From positions 15,455,001-15,519,000 of the forward strand of contig NC_088331.1 of NCBI RefSeq assembly GCF_036884655.1: a stretch of DNA of 64,000 nt, in the 5' to 3' direction. The translations under genes were made by a program, and so were the position numbers. The stretch's first letter is position 1, and every line of letters starts with the position of its first letter. This document shows, piece after piece, positions 22,130 to 32,523 of this stretch. Source of the stretch: Musa acuminata AAA Group (Eukaryota > Streptophyta > Magnoliopsida > Zingiberales > Musaceae). The notes under the pieces were generated by a model. That model was not told the origin of the DNA, did no database searches, and saw only the letters and a program-made list of their open reading frames with translations.

Positions 22130-23709
22130 ATGTAATGCTTACTAATGCAAGTGAACCAAAGAGTTACCAGGAAGCAATTGAAAGTGAGTAGAAAGAGAAG
22201 TGGTTAGTTGCTATGTATGAAGAGATGAATGCTCTTCAGAAGAACTATACTTATGATTTGGTGCTACTACCAAATAAAATGAAGGCTTTGAAGAACAAGT
22301 GAGTTTTCAGGTTAAAGACTCAAGAATATTATTCTCAACCAAAGTACAAAACTAGATTGGTTATGAAAGGCTTTGGTCAAAAGAAAAGTATTGACTTTGA
22401 AGAGATTTTTTCTCTTGTTGTTAAAATGTCTTCTATTCGTATTGCTCTTGGTATTACTGCTAGACATAACTTAGAGGTTGAGCAGTTAGATATGAAGACA
22501 ACTTTTCTTCATGGGGATTTGGAGGAGGAAATTTATATGGAGCAACTAGAAGGCTTCAAAGTCAAAGGTAAAGAGAACTTTGTTTGCAAATTGAAGAAGA
22601 GCTTGTATGGGCTAAAGCAAGCTCCAAGACAGTGGTACAGAAAGTTTGATTCATTTGTGACAGAAAATAAATACAAAAGAATGGCTTCAGATCATTGTGT
22701 GTGCATCAAATGGTTTGATTAGGATTTTATTATTCTCTTATTTTATGTTGATGATATGCTTATTCTTGGGAAAGATATGTCTAAAATTGACAGATTGAAG
22801 AAGGAGCTGAGTGAGTCTTTTGCAATGAAGGACATGGGGCCAGCAAAGCAAATACTAGGTATGTAGATTTCCTATGATAGGAAAAATAAGAAGATTTGGT
22901 TGTCATAGGAGAAATACATCGAGAAGGTATTGGAAAGATTCAGTACGAGCAATGCAAAACCAATTGGTTCTCCTTTTGCAGATTACTTCAAGTTGTACCC
23001 AAAATAGAGTCCGTCAAGTGATGAGGAGAAGGAGAAAATGCAAAAGGTTCCTTATGCTTCAGCAGTTTGAAGTTTAATATATGCAATGGTATGTACGAGG
23101 CCAAACATCGCATATGCAGTTGTTGTTACTAGAAGATTTCTTAAAAATCCAAGCAAAGAGCACTAGGCAGCAGTGAAGTAGATTTTCAGATATCTTAGAG
23201 AGAGCTCTAAGGTTTGCTTAAGCTTTGGAGGTGGACCACATGTGTTGACATGTTACACAGATGCATATATGGCAAGAGATATAGATACAAGGAAGCCTAC
23301 TTCAAGTTATGTACTTATTTTTATAGGGGGAGTCGTGTTATGGCAATCCAGGTTGTAAATGTGTATTGCTCTCTCCACCATAGAAGCGGAATATATTACT
23401 GCTATAGAGGTATGCAAAGAAATGTTATGGATGAAAGAATTCTTACAAGAATTAGGGCTGAAACAGGAAAATTATGTGGTGCATTATGACAGCTAGAGTG
23501 CCATCCATTTGTGTAAGAATCCAATGTTTCATTCCAAGTTAAAGCATATAGATGTCAAATACCATTGGATTTGAAATGTATTTGAAGAAAAGCAATTGCA
23601 ACTTCAGAAAATTCACACATATGACAACGAAGCAGATATGTTAATAAAGACTTTACCAAAAGAAAGACAAGAGATATGCCGACAGCTGGTCGACATGGCT
23701 TCACATTAA
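22130..23709 (+). pseudogene. Tork-like reverse transcriptase and RNase H
   Basis: RT core open at 22357-22722 (VEQLDMKTTFLHGDLEEEIYM, LYGLKQAPRQWYRKF). After a TAG the palm continues with FYVDDMLILG near 22743, so the YVDD site is intact. The RNase H part follows in the same general frame with several stops, through LSTIEAEY near 23378 to KHIDVKYHWI near 23545 and a stop near 23707. Confidence 0.85.
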
Positions 23710-23739
23710 GGAGTCATGGGACAACCTCCCTTATGGGCT

Positions 23740-23751
23740 AAAGTGGGAGGT
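23740..23751 (+). promoter_or_regulatory. copia polypurine tract
   Basis: AAAGTGGGAGGT directly before the LTR start TGTTGGG. Confidence 0.8.
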
Positions 23752-24355
23752 TGTTGGGTTGATAGCCCATATTCAGCCCATGTGGGCTTTATCAGCCTAC
23801 AACCCATACCCCCTCTTAACCTAACCCTAGATCAATATAAGGGGGGTGTGGTGGTTGCGTTTTGGCAAGAAGGTGGCTGTATTTTTTGGCATAAAAGGGT
23901 AGCAACATGGAGACCTTCGTAGCAACAAAGAGGAGAAGAAAAAGGTAGAAAAATAAGAGAAAGAAAAGGAAGAAAACAAGGACAACACAAAGAAACTATT
24001 CTCAATCATCTAGCAGTGTTCTCATCTCTGGTTAGATCAAATCTATAGTAGACTCTTGCTGTAATTACTTGGGAAGGTTTTAGATATCGTGGACAGTGAC
24101 GTGATCCTTGTATCCCAGTTATTCTCTTATGATTGTTACTAGGGTTTAGGGCAAGAGATTGTGATTTGTATATTCATTATTCTCATAGTGGATTATCTCT
24201 AGTTTTCCCCATGATTTTTACCCTTCACATTGGAGGGGTTTTCCACGTATATCTTGGTGTTCTATTTGATTGTGATTTTATTTAATTTCGCTACATATCA
24301 TGGCCTACTAGTATTTGTTCATATACAAAGGTTATTCCGCTTTATATCCCCATCA
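23752..24355 (+). mobile_element. copia 3' LTR (604 bp)
   Basis: Begins TGTTGGGTTGATAG and ends CCCCATCA. Its last 220 bases pair with 19463-19683. TATAAGGGG near 23835 and TATA-like motifs may be its promoter. Confidence 0.88.
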
Positions 24356-25030
24356 TTGATATCCTTATTAGTCCGATGTGACACTGATCCGTATACACAA
24401 AGTCATCCGAGGTGGAAAGCATATCCTCTCATGATGAAAATATCATACTCTTAAGGTGGACATACTATGCTTTGAGAGTGTTAGCTACACAAAGACCGAA
24501 GTCGGGAGAGGCTTCTCGAGCCGGTCTCTCCGATACTCAAATTAGTCCCGATGTCAACTTTTATAGGTGTATGTTCTCGATTTCAGTACTTCCTACCTAG
24601 AGTTAATGGTGTATTTTTATACTTGACCTTGAAAAGATAAAATATTCCCATGAAGATTTTATGGGAGAGGTGATTTGTATCCGCCCCGAGCTATCCCTTA
24701 GAGTTTTTCTCACATAGACCTTATGTGACATTTGCATGGCAGGCAATGGCTGATTGATCCCTTTTACTACTCGATGAAGGGATCAAAATCATTGGATCCT
24801 TCCCTTAAATGGATTAGGTAGTATTAAAGCATCCTTTCCTATGAAAGGAGATGATGTCATGGCAGCAAGTAGCCTAACGGCATTAGCGAACCTTGCTGCT
24901 CAAGTCACAGTGCCCTTGTAAAAGATGGAGAATGTGTTGAGTTAGTTCCAATCTCAATCTAACCTAACAACAAAAGAAGATAGAGATAAGAGTATTGTAC
25001 CTAAGGAGAATGAACCATCTTCATCAAACA

Positions 25031-25094
25031 TACAAATCGGTTCACCAAAGATGCATCGACACTACAAATCGGTTCACCAAAGATGCACCGACAC
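25031..25094 (+). repeat. tandem duplication, 2 x 32 bp
   Basis: Units at 25031-25062 and 25063-25094 differ at a single base (CATCGAC against CACCGAC). Confidence 0.95.
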
Positions 25095-25378
25095 TGATGA
25101 TGATGTTGCAGAACCGGTGGCAAAATTAAGATTTAAACATTTTCGTGTTGAGGCTAAGATTGACATCCCCTCAAATGATGGATCTATCATATACAGATGT
25201 TAGATGTGTGACTAAAAAAACTTGACACATATTTTATCTTATGCGGGTGTAGTAGCAAAGACAAAGTCACACTTACCTACAAGGTATACAGTTTCGAATA
25301 ATACTAGACAATATGTACCAGTCCGATAATAAATCGTTACGCGGACTGCTCGCTACCAAACGATATTTTTTTATTTAT

Positions 25379-25484
25379 AATATATGTGTGTGTGTGTGTG
25401 TTTGTTTGTATGTGTGTGACATCGCTCGCCCCTCTTAATTTTTTTATAAATAAATATATAAATATATATATATATATATATATC
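25379..25484. repeat. GT-rich and AT-rich microsatellites
   Basis: (GT)n with interruptions at 25385-25420 and (AT)n with interruptions at 25450-25484. Confidence 0.9.
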
Positions 25485-25884
25485 GTAAGAAGATCGAAAC
25501 TTCGATATAATACTATATGACTAAAGTTGATTAATCATGCTCTAAAATAGTAGAATGCTTATATATAATACTATGATGATGAAGAGGTGACATGGGGCAA
25601 CTCAAAAGATGAACGGAAAAGATGACAACTTGCATTAAGGATTAGATGAGTTAGTTTTAGTGTAAAACTACACCATCATGTTTCGATGACAAGTAGTGGC
25701 ACATGAAATTTTCCTTAACTACTCAATAATTATGACATGTACATAAATTTTAATTGTCTTTTATTTTGATCAAGAAAAAAAATATATGATTAATAAAAAA
25801 TGAGTGTAATAAGAATTACGAGTGTGACTAATGATAGATAAGTAGCCAATTATAAACGAAAATCATAATGAAAATAAGGAATGA

Positions 25885-26995
25885 TAAACTGATTTATATT
25901 GATTTAATTTTCTTGACCCACATCCGATTCTTTTATTTTTGAGGCTATCGGCTTTCACTAGTGATCTTTCTTGCAATGGACGAAAATCAATTACCCTTAT
26001 TATAATATTTTTCTTTTTTTAAGCTTGGGAGAGAACCTTCACACTAACTCTCTTATAAGAGATCTCCTATATCCAACCACTTAGGATCACAACTAAAGTC
26101 AAGATGGAGAAAAATATTCAAACAATGTTGAAAGAGAGATGCATAATATTTTATAAACTTAGAAATGGATGCTCCATCAGTCAAGCCTAAGTGATGTATT
26201 TATAGCCCATAAAATACTTAAAAAATAGAGCTAAAAATTAAAATTCATAACATTTTGGGATACGGGTGATACTACCATCGTAATATTTAAAATAGAGTCA
26301 TAAATTTGGACTCCAATGGTCCTACTACCACTATAGGTGGTACCATTGCTACCTTAGGTGGTACCACAGTCCAAAGGCTAACAAAGTACAAACAATACTT
26401 ATCAGTTAACCTAGGTAGTATTGTTACTTGGGCCTAGTGTTATTGTCGCCCCCAAGCAATTTATGCCATGTGTCTAGCTTTCCGATGAGTCCAAACCCAA
26501 GCCCAAAAGTTGCTACACACTTAGGGCTCTAATTTAGCCCAATATCAACTTAAATTAGCCCAAAAATCATCATGACCAAGCCTTAACTCATCAATCACTC
26601 ATCTGTTACATCTTCAAAGCTTTTGGTACATTGTCCACTCTTTCAGTTCGATATTTCAATATTTGTTTGAAGCTTCGACACATCATCTTATGCTATAGTA
26701 TCGTCCAATTTTTTGACATATCAACTTTACTATGACATTTAATCTTTCGATATGATATCTGATCCTTTCAGTACGATATCTAAGCCTCTAACATGAAGTT
26801 CATTCTCTGACACATGGACCAATTCTCCAGCTCAATATCCAATTTTTGACATAATGTGTGACTATCAAGTTCAACATTTGGACCTTTAATTATCTAAGTT
26901 TATGATTAAAATATTTTATTTGTCACTTATGTCAACAATATAGTAGTTTATCAAATTCATCAATTGATTTTATTATCAATATTTGAGATTGAATA
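25885..26995 (-). mobile_element. relic Sirevirus LTR (3' side of a minus-strand element)
   Basis: Similar in order to 49830-50323 plus 60419-61015 and, more distantly, to the intact LTR at 50324-52635: the TTGACC...TTTTGAGGC block, the GGCTTGGGAGAG block, the reversed TATA region GATGTATTTATAGCCC near 26190, and palindromic GGTGGTACCA motifs around 26330-26370. It ends near GAGATTGAATA, matching GAGATTCAACA. Confidence 0.7.
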
Positions 26996-28250
26996 ATATT
27001 TTCTTCTTGATGATAATAATCAATTGATGATGATATTTTAACAAGACTCCCATTATCTATATTTCTTTTAAATAAAAGTTATGATAAACTTAAACTCCAA
27101 ATAAAAAGAGTATATATCTTTTTAAATGCTTCCGTTGAATTCAAGTTGATGAAATTTGATCTTGTCGATATTAAGGTTTAATCATTTCAAGTCTAAATAT
27201 CAAGGTACAATTAAGCCTAAATAATATTCAACCACTATCAATGTATAAGATCAATCAAAAGATAAATACAAGTTAACCATTTGCATAAAATAAATCAAAC
27301 ATAAATTGTATAACCACTAAAATTTATATGTCATAAGCAAAGCATGAGTTACTTCGAAAGAATATATACATAAGACTAACTTAAGCTACTCGAGTGGTTG
27401 TAGTTCAAAATACCTAAACAAAGTATGAAAAACCAAAGTATGATTACTGATATTTTGTATCAATAAAGTCCAATAATATGTCATGATTACTGATATAATC
27501 GCTAGCTAAATGATTCTCAATGTTAATATATTTGGTTTGAGAATGTTAAATAAATTTTTTTATCAAGTATATTGTATTGATTTTATCATACTTTATAAGA
27601 ATATTTTTCAAGTAGAATCCATAATTTACTAAAGTGTGTTTCATCTATATTATCCATGCACAACGTGCATCTACCATAATATATTTAACTTCAGTTGTAT
27701 AAAGTGTCACGGAATTTTGCTTTTTGGATAACCACAAAATTATACATCTCCCAAAATCTTCATCAACTTAAGTATTCAAATCAATGTCAGAATTGGAGTA
27801 CTATAGTCCTAGATAAAGTGTTTCTTTTAAATATTTTTAAAATAATTTCAGTCTTAAGGTGAGACTATTTGAAATCTGATTATAACCTAGTACAAAGACA
27901 TATACTAAACATAATATTAGGTATGATAGTAGTAAAATATAATAAATTTCCTATTATGCCTTCATAGGTCTTATGATAAAAAAATCATCATTTTTATCAA
28001 TGTCTAATTTTGTGGATATACTTATTAGTGTATTGATGACATTAGAGTTTTTAATGTTAAATCTCTTAAGTAGGTCTTGAGTGTGCTTAGTCTGATAAAT
28101 AAAATTTTTATCATTAGATTATTTGAACTATAATCCTAAGAAACATATTAATTTATCATTAGATTATTTGAACTATAATCCTAAATTCTTGATTCATATA
28201 CTTGATAAATAATTTATATAAAACTTCATTAGTGGAACCAAAAGTGAAGA
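26996..28250 (-). pseudogene. relic Sirevirus 3' interior and end of pol (RT/RNase H)
   Basis: Next to the relic LTR is a reversed polypurine-type piece (ACTCCCATTAT at 27046). Then 27590-28240 matches, in order and orientation, the RNase H and RT end of the intact pol at 53640-54230: the segment around TCATCTATATTATCCATGCACAA, the ACTTCAGTTGT piece and the CCTATTATGCCTTCATAGG piece. No open frame survives. Confidence 0.7.
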
Positions 28251-30183
28251 TTAGAGAGTTGAGCAATCTTGTAGAAGATGGCGGAGTCCTATTGCCCGAT
28301 GAATTTATCTCGAGGGTTCAGCCTCCATCAAATTAAACCGTTCAAAAGAGGATATTTTCCTCACTGATATTGAAGATAATGACAAAATTGATGATCCATC
28401 CAAATCTCAACTAAGGGAAAAGATAGAAGCTAAGGCTCTAAGGAGGCTGAACCTAAGGGAAAAAATTGATGTTGAACCTAAGAAGTTTGAATGCTTTGAA
28501 TAATTTGAAAGTACGAGGTGGATGAGTGAGAGTGATCCACTATTTATAAGGGCTGAGAACGATTTTTGGGTTGCTCGAGAAATCATTTGGTTGCCTATTG
28601 GTTTGAGTGGATAATGATGTGGTAGCATGCAAATAGCAAATCAACACAACATTACAATCTTTCAAGATCGTTCGACAATTTAGCAAATCGAGGCCACATG
28701 TGAAAGGTGTCAGGCTATTATTACAGGATGTTAGGAATAAGATTTGAGCTGATATGATGTAAGTGCTGAAATAATACACCTCCAAGCTGAAGAGGCAATA
28801 ATGACACCTCGCACATGCCGATGAAATTCATCAATCGAATCAGCAGGTGGCCCATCCACTTTTCCATCAAATTGATGTCCTAAGTGGCTTGTTGACCTAA
28901 GACATTTTGATAATTTAAATCTAATAATAGGATTGAGGTAGCCTAAAGCATCTTTTTGACATATATTAATTGTTTAAAATTGTCTGAAGTACTTGATCAG
29001 TACAACAAGAATAATTTATTTTAATGATAATACTAATAAGTCAACTTAATTCAGTCCCTTGATGATTGGATAATTAAGTAATCTTTTTTTTTATATCATA
29101 GTCAAAAAAGAATTTTGCCCAACTCCATTGCACTCACCAAGACATGATAGGGGACTGATAACAAAATATGATCGACGCCTACTTGCCACTTAGCTAACAC
29201 CCTAGCATTACGTGATTGATACTTACTGTAACACCTCCAATTAGTCTCATATCAGAAGTGAGCAATGACTAAGATTAACTTATAAGAGTCTGATAAGATA
29301 ATTCTAATAATTATTTGCGTCTGATGTCGACAATTTGACATCGCATGCCTAACATCTTGACATTAGGTGGCTGACATGGGCCCATCCTCCAAATGTTACA
29401 AATCACATCCATGGCTACTATCTCTTGGACATTACCAACCATGTCCGCCATCCCTTACATCAATGTGAATATTTAAGCATAATAGATGCAATTTGATAAG
29501 GCTCAACATCTAGAAGAACTAAAGATATTTGACATCTTCCCAACACTAGCCGGAGATAAATATAGAATAGGACCTCAATTTGCTCTAAATCACCTTTCTA
29601 ATTAGACAAGCAAAATCTACATTAGTGAAGTTAAACTAAGGGCTTGAAGGACATATATGTTTGGTTAATAGTTGAAACTCATCAAATTAACAAGTCAATT
29701 ACTCATCAAACTAAGGGCTTGATGAGCTAGATAGCTAGAGTTCTTATTAAATTATACATTAGTAAAATCTTGGTCATAAAAGAACATATAAGTATTAGAG
29801 ATTGTTGATGCTAGAATGAACCAATCATCACTCTTTTAGCCCTAAAAATTATATTTCTTTTATTTATTATTGCTTCTATCTCTATCAAATATTTTTTGTT
29901 TCCACTTGTTAACTCAAAATTTTGTTATTCAAGATGCTAATTTAGAGCCAACCGAGGTCCCTCTGTGCTATTCTCAATCAATCTTAGCTGCACTTGCCTC
30001 ATTTTAATAGTGTTGAACTCTACAAAACTACGTCAGGGGTATCTTTGATAATTCCTTTCGGATGCTTAAGTTAGCTTTGTGTTCAGAGGATTCAATCAAT
30101 GTTTTTCAATGTTTTTATCAATATTGGAAGTGTGTTTAGAGATGTGCCTAAGGAACCCTTTTATAGTGGACTCCAATACTATT
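28251..30183. other. unassigned AT-rich region
   Basis: No gene, domain or clear repeat recognised. Short frames at 28407-28785 (minus) overlap each other and show nothing. It may be further interior of old elements. The Tat element inserted at its right end. Confidence 0.4.
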
Positions 30184-30188
30184 ACACC
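30184..30188 (+). repeat. target-site duplication ACACC, left
   Basis: Identical to 49278-49282, outside the two LTRs of the Tat-type element. Confidence 0.95.
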
Positions 30189-30812
30189 TGTTAGGGTAAA
30201 CACCTTTTTCTTAGCCGTGACCCGGGGGGTCGTCTCGGCTCGTTCGGGGGTCCGAATGGCGGGGATCTCCCTGGGGCGTTGCTCGTTTCTGCCAAGGCGG
30301 TCGGGTGCGGCTTTGGTCTCGGGGCGACGCTGCGACTTCCTCCGGGCGGGGATTCGGCGTGTCCGGACGGGGGTCTTGGCTCGATACCTGCACAAAGGTC
30401 GGGTCGGGATGCTCCACCCGACCCCTCCGACGATCAAGTTAGAGAGTGACGTGGAGGTCGGTTTTCTTCCAAGAGGTCGCCCCCCTTTCTCCTTCTGGCT
30501 CGGGGGTGTTTATAGGGGGACTCGGCATTACCGGGCGTGCCATCCCGTCAGTCAGGGCCGTACTTCTGATAGCGTCCGACATCGCCGAGGACGTTGCGTA
30601 GGGGACCGGGGAATCGCAGGGTATGGGCGAGCTTCAACCGCTACCTACTTCTGTCTTGTCCTACTGTGTTGGGTCAACTGAGGGGCTGTGGCTTCAACGA
30701 AGCTGATGTCCGGACGCAGACCGTCACCCTCGCTACTCTTCCTGGGGCGCCACGCCTGTCCACGTGCGGGGGACGTTGCCAGGAGTGAGGTCTGCCATTT
30801 TTTGCCATATCA
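30189..30812 (-). mobile_element. Tat-type 3' LTR (624 bp)
   Basis: Same length as the 5' LTR at 48654-49277, with about 12 single-base differences and no indel by eye. GTGTTTATAGGGGG near 30509 may hold the reversed or cryptic TATA box. Confidence 0.95.
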
Positions 30813-30830
30813 TATCCCCCCCCCCAAAGG
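30813..30830 (-). promoter_or_regulatory. Tat-type polypurine tract
   Basis: Plus-strand TATCCCCCCCCCCAAAGG reads as CCTTTG followed by a ten-base G run on the element strand, directly before the 3' LTR start TGATATGG. Confidence 0.85.
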
Positions 30831-30967
30831 AAGCCATGGCTCGGCATCGGACGGCGAGGATTCGAGGCGTGGCTTTGATCGGTAAGCGATGGTTCCCTTC
30901 GCGGTTCACGATTGAGGTACATGTCCGGGGCAAATAGGCCGCGCTGCGTAGGTGCTTTTGGCGATAT

Positions 30968-32226
30968 GCGGCTGAGGAGCACGTCGCCGAGGATGTGGTC
31001 TCGGGAACATGCGGCCGAGGAGCACGTCTCGGGCGGGCTGGCCGCGCCAAGGAGGTGGTCTCGGGGACATGCGGCCGAGGAGCACGTCTCGGGCGGGCTA
31101 GCCGCGCCGAGGAGGTGGTCTCGGGAGCGTGCGGCCGAGGAGCACGTCTCAAGCGGGCTGGCCGCGCCGAGGAGGTGGTCTCGGGAGCATGCGGCCGAGG
31201 AGCACGTCTCGGGCGGGTTGGCCACGCCGAGGAGGTGGTCTCGGGAGCATGCGGCCGAGGAGCACGTCTCGGGCGGGTTGGCCGCGCCGAGGAGGTGGCC
31301 TCGGGGATATGCGGCTGAGGAGCACGTCTCGGGCGGGCTGGCCGCGCCGAGGAGGTGGCCTCGGGGGCATGCGGCCGAGGAGCACGTCCCGGGCGGGCTG
31401 GCCGCGCCGAGGATGTGGTCTCGGGAACATGCGGCCGAGGAGCACGTCTCGGGCGGGCTGGCCGCGCCGAGGAGGTGGTCTCGGGGACATGCGGCCGAGG
31501 AGCACGTCTCGGGTGGGCTGGCCGCGCCGAGGATGTGGTCTCGGGAACATGCGGCCGAGGAGCACGTCTCGGGCGGGCTGGCCGCGCCGAGGAGGTGGTC
31601 TCGGGGACATGCGGCCGAGGAGCACGTCTCGAGCGGGCTGGCCGCGCCGAGGAGGTGGTCTCGGGAGCGTGCGGCCGAGGAGCACGTCTCGAGCGGGCTG
31701 ACCGCGCCGAGGAGGTGGCCTCGGGGGCATGCGGCCAAGGAGCACGTCGCGGGCGGGCTGGCCGTGCCGAGGATGTGGTCTCGGGAACATGCGGCCGAGG
31801 AGCACGTCTCGGGCGGGCTGGCCGCGCCGAGGAGGTGGTCTCGGGGACATGCGGCCGAGGAGCACGTCTCGGGCGGGCTGGCCGCGCCGAGGATGTGGTC
31901 TCGGGAACATGCGGCCGAGGAGCACGTCTCGGGCAGGCTGGCCGCGCCGAGGAGGTGGTCTCGGGGACATGCGGCCGAGGAGCACGTCTCGGACGGGCTG
32001 GCCGCGCCGAGGAGGTGGTCTCGGGAGCGTGCGGCCGAGGAGCACGTCTTGGGCGGGCTGGCCGCGCCGAGGAGGTGGCCTCGGGGGCATACGGCCGAGG
32101 AGCACGTCTCGGGCGGGCTGGCCGCGCCGAGGAGCACGTCTCGGGAGCGTGCGACCGAGGAGCACGTCTCGGGCGGGCTGGCCGTGCCGAGGAGGTGGCC
32201 TCGGGGACATGCGGCCGAGGAGTCCG
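30968..32226. repeat. 60-bp minisatellite, about 21 units, with a 360-bp higher-order unit
   Basis: Twenty full units of exactly 60 bp fill 31021-32220, preceded by a shortened unit. Each holds GAGGAGCACGTCTCGGGCGG, a GGCCGCGCC block and GAGGTGGTCTCGGG. Variant types by the second half follow the order A C E E F D, then B A B A C D twice (31381-31740 and 31741-32100), then two more. The two 360-bp blocks differ at about 11 sites. Because 60 is divisible by 3, long open frames occur in most frames on both strands; none is taken as a gene. It lies between the antisense gene promoter and the 3' LTR. Confidence 0.97.
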
Positions 32227-32371
32227 TTGGCCTTCCCCTGCAGTGACCTTAGGTCCGCATTTATGAAAGGGTGTTCGTTGGACTTCCCTGACGCGCCGAG
32301 CGAGGGTGCGGATGAGCTGTCGGCCGCTATGGGGAGATGAAGGGACGTCTCTCTTGGCTGGATTTTTCCTG

Positions 32372-32378
32372 TATAAAT
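32372..32378 (+). promoter_or_regulatory. TATA box of the antisense gene
   Basis: TATAAAT in TCCTGTATAAATGGCG, about 150 bases upstream of the likely start ATG at 32524 and just after the minisatellite ends. Confidence 0.6.
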
Positions 32379-32523
32379 GGCGCATTCGGCCCATTTCATG
32401 AGTCTTGCTGCTGAGCCTTCGGCCCTCGTCGTCCTTTCTGTCATCGCACCTTCTCCTCTCCTGTGCCGTCATTCCCCAGTCGCTCCCTCGTCGTCCCTCT
32501 TGTTCGTTTCGAAGCCGGTAAGG

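Larger units (their letters stand above)
19463..24355 (+). mobile_element. Ty1/copia element (Tork-like), plus strand, 5' LTR truncated
   Basis: 5' LTR remnant (19463-19683), decayed primer site, gag, protease, integrase, RT, RNase H, polypurine tract and a full 3' LTR (23752-24355). Integrase before RT makes it copia; the gag start and the ending KHIDVKYHWI suggest the Tork lineage. Every domain is interrupted by stops or frameshifts. Confidence 0.88.
24356..25884. other. unassigned relic DNA, possible gag remnant at 24850-25203
   Basis: No intact gene. On the plus strand around 24850-25203 a broken frame gives text such as FKHFRVEAKIDIPSNDG, which resembles the start of the gag domain of some plant Ty3/gypsy elements; weak. 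Microsatellites lie at 25379-25420 and 25450-25484. Confidence 0.3.

Noticed and set aside
28407..28785. Two short minus-strand frames
   Set aside because: Overlapping, no domain, AT-rich relic setting.
30968..32226. CRISPR-like regular spacing
   Set aside because: Units are head-to-tail with no unique spacers, inside a plant retrotransposon.
30674..32472. Long open frames (up to 579 codons) on both strands over the minisatellite
   Set aside because: The 60-bp period is divisible by 3, so any stop-free unit stays open in that frame; the products are 20-residue repeats of Arg/Pro/Ser/Gly-rich text in several frames at once.
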